Positions 25,001 to 39,020 are shown, numbered from the stretch's first letter. The stretch: DNA of 64,000 nucleotides from Tetrahymena elliotti 4EA (GCA_000231825.2 JH720300.1:1179928-1243927); one strand, 5' to 3'. Made by a program: numbers and translations. The notes: a model not told the origin generated them from the sequence alone.

Positions 25001-27025
25001 TATTTCTTCTATTAGCTACTCTAATAACGAATAAGTTAATTTTGTATTTTTTAGATAAGGTTAAGATTATAATAAAATTTTCTAAAAAATAAAATTAACA
25101 ATTTCAAAATAAAAAATTGAAACAGGTAAATTAGAAACACCTTTTCAATTATTTTCTACAGAATGGATTTATTTTCCAGTTGAACCAATGGTTGACTACT
25201 AAGTTGTACCATAAAACAATAATGATTCTTTTGAATTAGAGTACTGGTTATCAAATAATGAAATATCATTTGAAAAATGTGCAAAGTATAAACCAAATCA
25301 AATATTTAAAACTAACAGCTTATTAACTTAAAATAGTAATATTCTAAATACTCAAGAATTCAATTTTCTTTTTTTAAAAGCAGGTCCCGATTTTGAAAAT
25401 AGAAAAGTATAATTTTTATTAAAATATTATAACAAAATTAACATAATTAGTGATGAAAAAGTAGATATCATATCATAGAGTTTATCATACTATTTATTCT
25501 AACAATAATTATCAAAAAGAGTTTTCAAAATTTCACATTTTGGAAAATTGTCTTTTTAGATTTCTCATTGCAATCTCAATTAAAAAAATATAAAATATAA
25601 AAAACTAAGCACATAAATAGATGAGATCTTCTAAAGCAGTATTAAATATTCCTACTTGTTTATTTATCCTGAAATTTGCATTTCACAAAGTATCAATTAT
25701 GACGAAGAGAAATTATTGCAATTAGACTAATTTTGCTTACAAATCAATTAGGCACAAGAATTATAATAATAATATAAAGAAATTACAGGATTTATTAAAG
25801 AAGAATAAAAAATTTAGAAATTAAATTTAAATTAGGTATTTAAAATTTAATTTGATTCTAAAATTAAATACCAAGTTTTAGAATTAGAAACTAGCAATTA
25901 AGAAGATTACTTTTTGTATATAGATTATTAAGCTTTAGGAGACGGGCCAGCATAATTTTAATTAAGGTATTTAAATAAGGATTCAACTTTAAAAACTTTT
26001 GAATTTCATGAATTATAAGGAAACTAGATTCTTCAAATACAAGCTCTTAAGTATCTAGAAATAATTATTTATTAATTGAATTTAAATATAGACTTTACAT
26101 TCATTTTATTTGAAAGGCCATTATAAAGCACTAGTATTTATTAAAAGGAAATTTTATTAAACTCATTACAAGAAACCTAAATACTGCTAAGCAGATTTAC
26201 TAACCAAAATATAGTAATTTAATTACTTAAAGACAATATACCAAAATAATTGTAAGAGCTTGAAGTGAATACACCAGAAAATATTTTTGTTTATAATAAC
26301 TAAATTAATTACAATCTAAAAGAGCTAACTTCAAATGTTAATGATGAGAATTAATTCTATTTTTTACAAGTTCATGATAGGAATGTATTTATTTAAATTA
26401 AAAAATACTAATACTTTGTTCAAGATTGGATGGAATTTGATTATGATGGTAGATTATATAATCAATTTTTGTAAGATGAAAATACATTTAAATTTTTAGT
26501 TAAAAAAAATAAAATAAAACATTTAAAAGAAATGGATATTTAGAATCTACTAAAGTAATAAATTTATTTTGTTTACTCAAGAAATAAACAGTCACTTTTA
26601 CATGAATTGTTAGCGGGGTTTAATAATTGTGATGTAAATTTTATTTTGATTATTATTTTTATTTTAACAAATATTTTATACAGCTATTAAGCAACAAAGT
26701 TATCTTAATGGAGCATACTAAAGAATGGAAGTAAATAGATGATGGATATGAAGTAGTAACTACTTACTTTTAGAGTTCTTAAAAAAGTATTTAAAGAAAG
26801 GATAAAGAACTTAATTATTTTAGAATTTACATTACAATAGGAGACTTAATAGTTCCTTTTAGTTAAGTTTTTAAATTAAATGAAGATTTCAAACAATAAA
26901 ATGAATTTTAGAAAGTGGAGGAGGAATTTATGCTTTATTTAGTCTTATTATTCATATTACTGATAATTAATTTAATGATATATTTTTTTTTACACAACCG
27001 CAAAAATAAGATTAAAATAATATGA
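22046..27025 (+). CDS. P4, large single-pass membrane protein of the array family (1528 aa)
   Basis: Six exons, with introns at 22509-22557, 23341-23521, 23695-23747, 24796-24855 and 26634-26683. All phases agree, and the stop is TGA 27023-27025. The signal peptide runs MRRLAIFLKRILFYQILIIL to about AICS. The N-terminal domain shows EGDAISYIL, DEGYCSQFS, ELCQ, YFCNF and IQCQSQTCFI. The exon-4 block reads FCWGKSQKKYYYRYQAYFYTRI; exon 5 has LEYWLSNNEISFEKCAKY in place of DYWFSNYELSS. The C-terminal block is YEVVTTYFQSSQK, YFRIYITIG and VPFSQVF, then the membrane helix MLYLVLLFILLIINLMIYFF and the tail LHNRKNKIKII. Intron 2 is unusually long (181 nt), a trait shared only with P6. The closest relative is P6, with identical DNA over 24851-25702. 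It lies 474 bp upstream of P5. Extracellular role and partner are unknown. Confidence 0.9.
24851..25702 (+). repeat. 852-bp tract identical to 36412-37263
   Basis: Covers the last bases of intron 4 and the first half of exon 5 of P4. Line-by-line comparison with P6 shows no difference over 852 bp. The first mismatch downstream is GAC versus GAT at 25703/37264, after which differences appear every few tens of bases; upstream, intron 4 is strongly diverged. Sharp edges suggest gene conversion, or an assembly copy error. Confidence 0.8.
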
Positions 27026-27362
27026 GAAACTGCTCTATAATTATGTATTTATTATTTAAAAAGAAGTGAATGTTTGATATTTATGTTATAATTTAAAATT
27101 ATTTTGAAATCAAAAAATAATAAAAGATAATTTAAATCAAACAATAATTTTATTAAAAACCAATTTTCTCTATTTCTTTAAAATTTGTTAAAAATATTTA
27201 ATTAATTATTTATTCATTAATTAAAGAAAATGTGGAATAAATTTAAAAAGTAGAAGTATTTCATTGGAATTGACAAATAAGTTCAGAATTTATAAATGTC
27301 TTCAAAAATTGTTGGGAAAATAGGATTGAAGAAAAACAAATAAAAAATATCTTTAATTTTTA

Positions 27363-27499
27363 ACTTATTTTGTTAAAGAATTCTTAATTTGTATACACAC
27401 ATTTAAGGATAAATTCGTCAATCCATTCATAAATTAATTACGCTTTATATTTCCTGATTAATTAATTTAGATAATTTTGTTTCTAAATTAAGATTAAAT
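27363..27499 (+). promoter_or_regulatory. conserved upstream block, P5 copy
   Basis: Ends at the P5 start codon. Shares ATTCATAAATTAATTAC, CTTTATATTTCCTGATTAAT and AAGATTAAATATGAG with the block before P7 (38885-39020). It is unlike the P4/P6 block, so each subfamily carries its own upstream sequence. Confidence 0.5.
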
Positions 27500-30400
27500 A
27501 TGAGGTTTAGATTATTTTTAAAAAGTAAGTTTTTGGTCAATTTTTTAGGATTCCTTACAGCCACTTTAAGTTATGAAATCAAATTCAAAATGGATCTTAA
27601 AAGCTAATATGACTAGTATTAAGTATCCCCTTTTTTGTCTTAAGGAGAGGTTATCACATATGTATTAGAGGTGCATAAATTTCTTGAGGAATATTTATTT
27701 TTTCTTGCATAGGATGAAGGCAATTGCAGCTAATTTTCAATTAAAGTATAGCTTTTATAAGATGGATTAGGATTAAATAAGGAAGAAGAAATATGCACTC
27801 AAGATATTTTCAAAAAACACAATTTTTGCAAATTTTTACCATTAAATTCTTTTGACATGATCAAGATAATAATATAATGTGAGAGTTAAAGCTGCTTGAT
27901 TGGAAGTTATTTTTAAACCTCAAGAGATTTTGAAATAATAGATAGTAAAATTAATGAAATAAAAAAATAATTTTTATATTAAATTTTTTATTTAAAGAGA
28001 GTGATAGGGAAGTAATAGTTAGAAAACCTGTAACTAACATTAACCTAAGGCTGTAGAATATAAAAAAATAATATTTCTTTATAAATTCTAAAGAAATACA
28101 AGATTTTTTATTATTAGACAATGAAAATGAGTGCCTTAAAATAACTAGACATGGAATTGTTTCTTATGTTTTAGAAATATAAAGAGATAGTTGTTTTTTG
28201 GAGACCTAAACATAATTATTATTTCAAAATGCAATTATATGAATTTGATCTTTAATTATCTCATAGATTATGATATTAATACATTAGATAAGAACTAATT
28301 AATGATGTTTACTCATGCTTTTATCATAGGATAGTGCAAGGTGATATATGATAAGTTCGAGCATGTACTGGAACCTAATGTTTTTTATTCATTTGATAAA
28401 GATTTTTATTACAGATGTGAAAAGGGTTCTTAAATTCTTTTATTAAAGAATTATTTATGTATAGGTTTAAAATAAAAATATTTGAAAGTTGTAGACAATA
28501 ATAATAATCATAGTAATTTAATGCTTTTTAATTAAATTTTAGACACACATCATTTATTTACCTTAAGGTATTTGTTTCTACCTTATAGATTAAAATATAT
28601 CAATATATGTTCCAACTAAGGAATATTATGACAATTTGCTTTTTGATTATTTTGATATTGAAAATCCAAATGATATAAATATTTTAACTAATAGTAAATA
28701 TTTTAAATTATAGTAAATGGATAAAAAAGGATTTATATGTGTTCTTGATACATCATATTATGATGCAATTTTATAGGGTAAATTCTATTATATTGGAAAT
28801 TTTATTAAATAAAAGTTTTGTTTAAATAAATTTTAGGAAAAGGAATTATAGATTTTGAAAAGGAAGAAAATAAGTTTGGGGTTTTAAATATTAATCATTA
28901 TTTGAGTCATTAATTATGTTACAGATTTAAAACTAGTGAATAACCTTTTCAGCTGGTCTTTTAAAACCAAAAAAAATAAAAAGTAAGGCTAGTAATAGTC
29001 TAAGAAAAAAAGTAATTTATTTAATGATTTTATTTATTATTTTATTAAATCATATTATTCTAAAATTTTAAGTGCTAAATTTTGCATTCCGATGAGCAGT
29101 TAGAAGATATTTTTTCAAGTGAGAACTAAGATGATAACTTCACGAGAACTAATTAACGCTTTTTTGATTTAAAGATACTTTATTACCAAGCTTTTGAGAT
29201 GGTTTAGGTTATGGGTGATATTAAGATTCTTAGCATTACCAATTTCAACACAATTTATTAGCTAGAAAAAAATGAAAATAATTAATTTAAATTTTCTATT
29301 CCAGCAGACTTTAAAAACACTGACTTTATCATTTAATTTATGGTAAATCACTTACTAAAAGTTTAATAAGAAATTCTCAAGACAAATAGTTTTTAACACC
29401 CCTTATGTCAAAATATGATAAGTCACTTTTGATAGAAAAGGAAAATATTGAAAAATATTGGATGGTGGATCCTATGGTAATAGAAACTTTTTAAAAATCC
29501 TAATTTAATTTAAAAAAGAATTATTTTGATGATAAAATTTAAATTTACAATTATAACTTTAATTTAACTATGACTATTTAAAGTGAACTAATTAAAAGAG
29601 ATTAAACTTTTTATATCGATTTGCCAAATAGCTAAACATTTGAAATCATAACTGATTATCCATATACAATTTCTTAATTGTATGATTAATTTTTCTAAGT
29701 TCAATTCAATATTGATAAAGAATTATTCTCAATTGAAGAAAATATTCTTATCAAAACTTGCTGTCATCAAGTATATGACCTTCCAATAATAGTTTACTTC
29801 AAATTTCTTTTTGAGGCTGATAATTTATATGTTAACTAAAGTGCTATGGACTAATTATTTGAAAAAGATAATGAATTATTCTATATTTTTTGTTGGACTA
29901 ATAATTTCTTAAAATCTAATGAATATTACAGATACTAACCACTATACTATGCAAGAATACAGAATAATCAAGAACTATAAATGATTTATTAATTAGAAAA
30001 ATAAAATATTCTGAATTAGTTTGAATTTTTTTTAAAAGAAATTGACAAACCAATAAAGAGAGAGACAGAAATATGCTTAGTTCTACTTAAGAACAAAAAT
30101 ACTATTGAGAAGCAATCTATCACTTATTATTTAGGTAAACATTATTTAAATTCTTTTTTTAGAATTGATATTTTCATTTTAAAAAAGATGTTCAAAGTCC
30201 TATTCAAATAATAGATTTAGATATTCAGTATTAAATTATTTATCTCTTAAATTCTTAAGATAAAATTATTTAAACTAAACTTGATTATAAAGAGGAATAT
30301 TTTAATATGGATAATCATATTTGCTATTAATACTCTTAATATTATTCAACTCAATAAACATCTACTATAAAAATAAAAAAATTATCAAGTTAATTTATTA

Positions 30401-32323
30401 AACATTAATTTAAAATTCAAATAATTATTTTGAATTAGATTGTTAAAATGGGAAAAATAAATGAAAAATTCTAATTGAAACCTAAAGAATGGATTATTTT
30501 TTAAAATAATTATATGGCCAACTACAATCTAATTTTGGAAGAATTTAATGAAGAATTTTCTTTTGATTATTGGTTTTCAGATTATGAATTATCATCTCTT
30601 AGATGTACCAAATATGATTAAAATTTGACTTTAGAAGTAGAAAAAATTGAAGGTACCCTCACCAAATCAAACAAATTTATTAGAAATAAAGAGTTTTTAT
30701 TTTTATACTTAAAAGTGTCTTAAGGTTATAATAATGAAAATAACCATTTTTAACTTTAAGAAAATAAAAAAATCACTCTAATTAATTCAAATGTTTTCAA
30801 TTTTTATTAAAATGATGTTTTGTTCTATCTATTTAATAAAAAATATGAAAATAAAGTCTTTAGGATCCAAAATTAAAAAGATTAGCAAATTGTAATTTAT
30901 AACTGCCATACAGTGATCAAAGGCGTTAATAATATTTTAAAAAATGATGATGATTTTTAAAAATACCATAATCTTCCCTACTATTCTTACTTATTTGTTT
31001 ATCCTTAAATGTGCTCAGATTAAACATAAGAAGATCTTATAATAGATTTTAAATAAAGATAAGATTAACTTTGCATATAAATAGACAAATAAATAAATAC
31101 TAAAAATAGCTTACAAATTGCTTTAATAGAAGAGGAAAAAGTCATTGAAAGACTGCATCCAAATAAAGTTTATAGCACTTAACTTAATTAAAAAAACAAA
31201 TATAGTATATTAGAATTGGAAAATAGTAGCTCTAATTACTATTTATACTTAGAATATTAATCTCATGATTAGCTAATGGTTGATTTTTAATTAAGATATA
31301 TATTTAATGGAACTCAATAAGCCTCTTATAAAAGGTTTAAAAGCTAAGAAGTATCTGTAATTTACCTTTAAAATGTGAAATATCTTGAAATTTATAATCA
31401 TAAATTAAATGCTCCCTTCGATTTAAATTTGATTTTATCTGAAAAAAAATTTAGTTTTTTTTAAGTAAATCAAAGCAATTAAAAATTATAATCTAATGAA
31501 TCATTTTTATTGTTAATGAGTAAATTAAAAAATTAGAAAATGGTGATAAATTTATCAAGCTCTATTACAGAACAGTCTTAAAATCTATTGTTAGCAGAAA
31601 ATGTTTTTATTTTCAATAACTAAGTTAAATTTACACTAAAAGAAATTGAGACAGATACTTTCTTTGAGAAATAATTTTACTTTTTAGAAGTTTAGGATTA
31701 GAATGTTAATATTAATATTAAATAAAATGATTATATCATTAAAGAGAGCTTTAACTAACAAGAAGAAAATATTTCATTAGATGAAAATTATGAAAAAAGC
31801 ATGAATATGTTTTAATTTTAATTAAATTCAGCAATCATAAAATTATTGAGTGATTTAGATATTAAAATTACTCAAAAGCAACCAATTTATTTTATCTATT
31901 CATAAAATTAGCTTTAACTATTACATGAACTTATTGCTGGTCTTAATATTGGAGTAAATTTTTTTTCAATTTTAAATATTTTAAAATAATTTTTAGTTAA
32001 ACCAAAGTAGAGTTACTTTTAAAGAGGAGATATTAGAATTCAGATAAATAAATAATTAAACATATCAAGTAATGTCTACATACTTTTAAAATATTAAAAA
32101 TACTCTTAAAAATTATAAATATTTTAGAATTTATATCTTGATAAATAATCTTGGCTATATGATTCCTTTTAGCTAAATATTTAGTATTAACTCAGTTTAG
32201 CAACCAAATTCTCAAAAAGCTGATACCTAATTACTGATTTTAGTTGGATTATTAATTTTAATTTTAGTATTATTTTTAAAATTATTGATTAAATTGAGGA
32301 ATCTTAACAAGAAAATAATATGA
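27500..32323 (+). pseudogene. P5, full-length array-family gene with frameshift(s)
   Basis: Starts MRFRLFLKSKFLVNFLGFLT and ends with the helix LLILVGLLILILVLFLKLL, tail IKLRNLNKKII and TGA 32321-32323. Introns match the family: 27945-27997, 28778-28836, one ending at 29072, 30135-30187 and 31954-31996. Exon 1 keeps DEGNCSQFS, EICTQ, FCKF and CESQSCLI; exon 5 keeps FDYWFSDYELSS and C..YD. Two lesions show against P7. At the end of exon 3 a base is missing in a run of A (near 29005-29011), though a GTAATAG donor at 28992 could restore frame. In exon 4 one base is missing near 29357-29362, so exon 4 is 1062 nt against 1063 in P7, and the frame reaches TGA within about 25 codons. Everything else is well preserved, so this is either a young pseudogene or a sequencing error. 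Confidence 0.75.
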
Positions 32324-33168
32324 AAAATCAAATCAATATTTGATAAATGTGTATTATGTTATAAATAATCTCTCTTTAAAAAATTTTTAATTTGTTTATA
32401 TTTAAATATTTCATCACAAAAACATATTTAATTTTTTAAGCATCGTTGAAATAAATTTAATTTAAAAAAAAGATAATAAAGTAAAGAAAACAATTAATTT
32501 TGTCTGTGCTTTTAATAAAAATCAAAAAATTTATTAATTTTTTATCCAATTTTATTTTTAAATAAATTCTATGTTTGAGTTTAAAATTTAAAATTTACTA
32601 ATCAATGATTAGAAATATTTCTTAATTTAATTTCAATTACTTTTTCAGTTTGTTTTATTATTTCTAATAATTTCATATTTAAAACCAAAAACTATTTGGG
32701 TTTAATTCTTTCATTTTTATTGAATATTGATTAAAAAATTGCAAAATTAGCTAAAACCTTTCAGAGTTTTAAGTATTATTTTTTGGTATCTAATTATAAA
32801 TTAATATTTCTATCACTATTCGATTAAGGCTTAAAAAACACTTTCTTTATTATGTGATTTACTCATCATCTTACTTCTTAAAATAATCTAAAATTTTAAA
32901 ACTGAGATCTACCCAATAATATACTTAGGAATATATTAATTATCTTTACCTAATGTTAGGGAATAATGATCCTGAAATGATTTTTGCCACCACCCCCTAT
33001 TTAAAAAAGTTTTTCACTCTATCCTAAATAAAATAAGAAATTACAAAATAAATAGTAATGATTATCAAGTATTATTACCATAGGTGAGGCTGAATTCAAA
33101 TTTAGAAGATTTCTAAAATCAGGTTGACAACAATTTTATTATCTGATAATTAATAAATAAATTTTTTT
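32324..33168. other. spacer between P5 and gap 1
   Basis: No gene is seen. AT-rich sequence without a credible open frame in the ciliate code; the run CCACCACCCCC near 32988 is locally G+C rich. The spacer ends in a run of T at the assembly gap. Confidence 0.5.
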
Positions 33169-33268
33169 NNNNNNNNNNNNNNNNNNNNNNNNNNNNNNNN
33201 NNNNNNNNNNNNNNNNNNNNNNNNNNNNNNNNNNNNNNNNNNNNNNNNNNNNNNNNNNNNNNNNNNNN
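33169..33268. other. assembly gap 1 (100 N)
   Basis: Exactly 100 N, probably a placeholder of unknown true size. It sits at the border between the P4-P5 unit and its P6-P7 duplicate. Confidence 0.99.
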
Positions 33269-33448
33269 ATTGGAAGTCTATCAATTAAAAAAATTTATCA
33301 CTAAATATAAAATTAAAATATTTAAACCGTTAAAAAAAAAAGGATCAAAGATTTCTTTATTTTTAGAAGAATCTTAAAGAATAAATTTATTTACAAATTC
33401 TAATATGTTAATATTAAAGTAGATAATATACCCAATTTTATTTTATTC

Positions 33449-33524
33449 ATAGCAAACCTATATTTTTCAATACATTTTAGTACAAACATAAAATTAATTA
33501 TTAAACATCTATTATCATCTATAT
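33449..33524 (+). promoter_or_regulatory. conserved upstream block, P6 copy
   Basis: Third copy of the block seen at 19935-20010 and 21882-21954, here about 95-170 bp before the P6 start. It keeps AACCTATATTTTTCA, AACATAAAATTAATTATTA and AACATCTATTATCATCTA. Confidence 0.55.
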
Positions 33525-33617
33525 CTTAAATATTTAGTATTACTTATTATGAGTTTTTATTAATTTTGGTGACAAATATTTGAATTTAGAAGATCTTATT
33601 TTAATTATTGATAAAAA

Positions 33618-36600
33618 ATGAAGAGATTAACAATATTTTTTTAAAAACTATTATTTTATCTAATTTTATTGATATTTTTAAAAGAGGCTTTATGCTTTGA
33701 TGCTGAAAAAATAAAATTAGATAGAAATGATGAAAAATTATTAGAGCGCTAATAATATTTCTTAGAAGGAGAGACTATATCTTACATTTTATAGCTAATA
33801 GATTTTTAAGAATCATAATTTTTCTTTGTATCAAGAGATGAAGGATATTGCAGCTAATTTTCTTTTTAAATTAAGCTAATTAATTACAAATAAGAATAAG
33901 ATGATATAAAAGAAGAATATACAGAATTATGCTAAGAATAGATATTCAAAGAACACCATTTTTGCAACTTTTAAATTAAAAATAGTATTTAAATGCTTGA
34001 AATCAAAATATAATGTCTGAGTTAAACTTGTTTTATTCGAAATTATTTTTATGTCAATTAATTTAACTATGAATTGAATGGTAAAATTAGCTTTATTATG
34101 AGAATCTTTAAAGATTAAATTTTAAAAAAGTTAATAGGGATTATCATTTGTAGATAGAAAGGCCTATCTTTTATTTACAAATAGATATTTAATTACACAG
34201 AAAATAATACTTATATTTGAACTCATAAGAAATAAAAGATATAGTTCTACAATAGTAGAATGATTAATGTGTAAAAATGACTAGATATGGATCTATTTCA
34301 TACATTTTAGAAATAGAAAATAAAAATTGTTTCTTTTCTCTTCAAAAAATTTTAGTTATTTCAAGCTGTTCAAATTTGAATATGGATATTTATCACCTAA
34401 TAAGTTATGAAAGTGTTTAAGTACAATCTAAAAAATTAATTTACAGCCATATCTTTGTAATTGGATTATGTTAACTAGTTTATTTAGAGTATTAACACAA
34501 ATTAAATACTAATGTATTTTACTAGTTGAATATTAGCGAAGAGAATAATGAAATTCAGTTTTTATGTGGTGAAGATTCCACTATTCTTTTCATAAATATG
34601 AGCATTAAAAATGAAATAGAAGAAATGTATTTAAGCTTTCTAGAACATAATGATAGTCCATATTAGCTTTAGATAGATTAGAACTAATTAGAATTCAATA
34701 GAATATGTTTCTTTTTAAATAATTAAAATTTTTAAATGTATTTCCTATATTAGAATAATGATATAAATATGGCATCAGAAAATTTGATAGAGGAACTAAA
34801 AAATATAAATGATTAGAATTTATTTTAAATAGATAATAAAGGAAATATTTGTTCTAATCCTATTAAAAAAAATAATTTTAATGATACAAAATAATTAAAA
34901 ATTTTTGTAACAGGTAAAAATATATTTTTCAAATTTATTTACCTTAAACTTTATAATTAAATTAGAACTTAATTCTATTAATAAAAAAATTTTTTATTTT
35001 CTGTAAATTTTTAAAGTTTATTTTTTTATGAAGAGAAGGCTTTAAAGAAAATTCTTAAATTATAGTATATTTGTTAAATGATTTTATTATAAAATAGGTT
35101 AGGGATTTTTAGAATATAAATATATTACTGTAATAAAACTAGTTACATTTAATGAAACATATTTTGGCAACCTCTGTTTTAGGATTTAGAAGAGTTAATA
35201 CCCTTTGAAATTTATTAGAAGTGTTTATTAGTAGACAGATATGAGACTATCAATTAAGTATTCAGATCAAGTAATTTTTTTTTTAATTTTCATATTCTTA
35301 AATAATCTAAAAAAATATTAGTGCAAAATAATCAAGCTAAAATAGTTTAATGAAGAATTTTTGATAGATTATTTCAATTTAGGATCCACTTTAAATGATT
35401 TTTTTCATTTAGAATTCTTTTATTTTTATGAAAGTAGGATTATTAATAATAGCTAAAAATTAAAAGGAGTTTTGTCTTAGTTTGATACAATTTTAGATTT
35501 TGAGAAATTTGATAACAGAGTTTATAAAATTGAGTTACCATAAGAATTTACAAATGAATAATTTTTACTTTATTTGACATATTAGAAAAAATTTACTATT
35601 TATATTTAAGATTTAAATGATGAAGATTTCTATATTCCATATTATTCAAATAATTCATATTTATATTTATTCAAAAAAGAAGTAGTTTAAAAGTATCTAA
35701 GAAAAGGTACTTTTATAATTGAAGGAAATGACATTAATAATTTAAATATTATAAAGAATTCATTTGATTATAAACTAATAGTTTTCAACATAGATCTAGG
35801 TTCTGGAGTAAAAATTAGTAATGTTTAGATAATTTAAAGTGATTATACAGTTTTTATAAGTTAACTGCATACTATCTAAAAGATTGAAACAAATTTTTCC
35901 TATACATTTAAAAAATTAAATTCTCAAATATAAGAATTTAGATTTAGTTCTAATTTAGATACATAAATAAAAGAAGAAGATGCAGTGATAATATTTACTA
36001 ACTAGAGTTAAATGAATAGCAACCCTTTAAAAGTTTTCTTTAAATATCTTTATGAGTAACATGATTAATTAATAAGTGATATACACCTGAATTAACAATA
36101 ATTTATTGATCATTTTATTGTATTTTGTTGGGGTAAATCATAAAAAAAATACTATTACAGATATTATGCTTATTTTTATACAAGAATATATGATGCAGAA
36201 GAATTGAAACATTTTTATAAGCTTGAAAGATAGGATATAATATAGAAATATGTTTTTACATTAAAAGAAGTAGATAAATAAATAAACCGAGAAAATGAAT
36301 TATGTTTAGTTATATTTTCAAACTAAACAACCATAGAAAGCAATAAGAAGACCTTTGTTTTAGGTTGTTTTTTTTTTAAGATTTAATAATTTATAAGATG
36401 TTTTTTTAATGAAAAGATGATTCAAAGTAAGTTGAAGTGATTAACATTGAGGAAACTCTGTATGAAAAATTATAGATTTAGAATGCTTAAAATAGAATAA
36501 TTGAAGTACAAATTGAACATGCAGAAATTAGCCTTAAAATAAATAATAATACTTGTGATAGTATTTCTTCTATTAGCTACTCTAATAACGAATAAGTTAA

Positions 36601-38591
36601 TTTTGTATTTTTTAGATAAGGTTAAGATTATAATAAAATTTTCTAAAAAATAAAATTAACAATTTCAAAATAAAAAATTGAAACAGGTAAATTAGAAACA
36701 CCTTTTCAATTATTTTCTACAGAATGGATTTATTTTCCAGTTGAACCAATGGTTGACTACTAAGTTGTACCATAAAACAATAATGATTCTTTTGAATTAG
36801 AGTACTGGTTATCAAATAATGAAATATCATTTGAAAAATGTGCAAAGTATAAACCAAATCAAATATTTAAAACTAACAGCTTATTAACTTAAAATAGTAA
36901 TATTCTAAATACTCAAGAATTCAATTTTCTTTTTTTAAAAGCAGGTCCCGATTTTGAAAATAGAAAAGTATAATTTTTATTAAAATATTATAACAAAATT
37001 AACATAATTAGTGATGAAAAAGTAGATATCATATCATAGAGTTTATCATACTATTTATTCTAACAATAATTATCAAAAAGAGTTTTCAAAATTTCACATT
37101 TTGGAAAATTGTCTTTTTAGATTTCTCATTGCAATCTCAATTAAAAAAATATAAAATATAAAAAACTAAGCACATAAATAGATGAGATCTTCTAAAGCAG
37201 TATTAAATATTCCTACTTGTTTATTTATCCTGAAATTTGCATTTCACAAAGTATCAATTATGATCAAGAGAAATTATTGCAATTAGACTAATTTTGCTTA
37301 CAAATCAATTATGCACAAGAATTATAATTATAATATAATGAAATCACAGGATTTATTGAAGAAGAATAAGAAATTTAGAAATTACATTTAAATTAGGTAT
37401 TTAAAATTTAATTTGATTCTAAAATTAAATATCAAGTTTTAGAATTAGAAACTAGTAATTAAGAAGTTTACTTTTTGCATATAGATTATTAAGCTTTCGG
37501 AGATGGGCCAGTATAATTTGAATTAAGATATTTAAATAAGGATTACATTTTTCAAACTTTTGAATTTAATTCATAGTAAAGAAACTCGATATTTCAAATT
37601 CAAACTATGAAGTATCTTGAAATTTATAATTATGAATTGAATTCAAATTTAGACTTTACACTTTTATTATCTGAAAGATAATTATAATACACTCATATTT
37701 ATTAGAAGGAAATTATATTTAAATCATTAGAAGATACCCACATATTGCTAAGCAGATTTATTAACCAAAATATAGTAATTTAATTATTAAAAGATAATAT
37801 CCCAAAATAATAGTAAGAGCTTGAAGTGAATACACCAGAAAATATTTTTGTTTATAATAACTAAATTAATTACAATCTAAAAGAGCTAACTTCAAATATT
37901 AATGATGAGAATTAATTCTATTTTTTACAAGTTTATGATAGGAATGTATTTATTTAAATTAAAAAATACTAATATTTTGTTCAAGATTGGAAGGAATTTA
38001 ATGATGATGATAAATTAAAAAATCAATTTATGTAAGATGAAAATTCCTTTTAATTTTAGCTTAAAAAAAATTAAATAAAACATTTATAAGAAATGGATAT
38101 TTAAAATCTACTAAAGTAATAAATTTATTTTGTTTACTCAAGAAATAAACACTCGCTTTTACCTGAATTGTTCACAGGGTATAATAATTGTGATGTAAAT
38201 TTTATTTTCATTATATTTGTGTTTTAATAAATATTTTTGACAGCTTATAAGTAACTAAGTTTTCTTAATAGAGCATATTAAAGAATGGAAGTAAATTTAT
38301 GATGGATATGAAGTGACAACTACTTACTTTTAGAGTTCTTAAAAAATTATCTAAATAAATGGCAAAGATCTTAATTATTTTAGAATTTACATTAAAATAG
38401 GAGATTCACAGTTAATAGCTCCTTTGAGTAAAGTTTTTAAATTAAATGAAGATTTCAAACAATAGAATGAATTTAGGAAAGTGGAAGAAAAATTTATGCT
38501 TTATTTAGTATTATTAGTCATATTAGTGATAATTGATTTCATTTTATGCTTTTTTTTACACAGCCTCAAAAAAAAAACTAAAATAATATGA
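33618..38591 (+). CDS. P6, large single-pass membrane protein of the array family (1528 aa)
   Basis: Six exons, with introns at 34081-34130, 34914-35097, 35271-35321, 36364-36416 and 38195-38243. All junctions keep frame, and the stop is TGA 38589-38591. Exons 1, 2, 3 and 5 have the same lengths as in P4 (463, 783, 173 and 1778 nt). The signal peptide is MKRLTIFFQKLLFYLILLIF...LC. The N-terminal domain has EGETISYIL, DEGYCSQFS, ELCQ, HFCNF and IQCLSQTCFI. The exon-4 block is FCWGKSQKKYYYRYYAYFYT; the C-terminal part reads YEVTTTYFQSS, YFRIYIKIG and APLSKVF (PFSQ replaced by PLSK). The helix is MLYLVLLVILVIIDFILCFF, with tail LHSLKKKTKII. It is a paralogue of P4 made by duplication of a two-gene unit, later homogenised over 36412-37263. 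Function is not recognised. Confidence 0.9.
36412..37263 (+). repeat. 852-bp tract identical to 24851-25702
   Basis: P6 copy of the identical tract, spanning the end of intron 4 and the first half of exon 5. The equal length of both copies (852 bp) confirms that there are no indels between them. Confidence 0.8.
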
Positions 38592-38884
38592 GAGATTGCT
38601 CTCTTAATATATTTATTATTATTTTATATTTATGTTGTTTTATTTTAATTTAAAAAAAAAGAAGTATAGATTATTTAAATTAAACAATCATTTTATTAAA
38701 CTCCCTTTCTCCATTTCTTAAAATTTGTTAAAAAATTATAAAATAATCAATTATTAATTGAATAAGGCATGAAATAAATTTAAAAAGTAGAAGTATTTTA
38801 AATTTTTTATTCAATAGTAAAATCAGAGTTGATTTTTGGAAAAAAGGATTTGAAGTAAATAGAATAAAAAAATCTTTAATTGTT

Positions 38885-39020
38885 AATTTTTTACTTAAAG
38901 TGATTCTGAATTTGTTTACTTAAATTTAGGGCTACATTCATTAATGCATTCATAAATTAATTACACTTTATATTTCCTGATTAATTAATTTAGATATTTT
39001 TGTTAAGATTAAGATTAAAT
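38885..39020 (+). promoter_or_regulatory. conserved upstream block, P7 copy
   Basis: Counterpart of 27363-27499, ending at the P7 ATG. The longest shared word covers TTTATATTTCCTGATTAATT, followed by AATTTAGAT. Confidence 0.5.
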
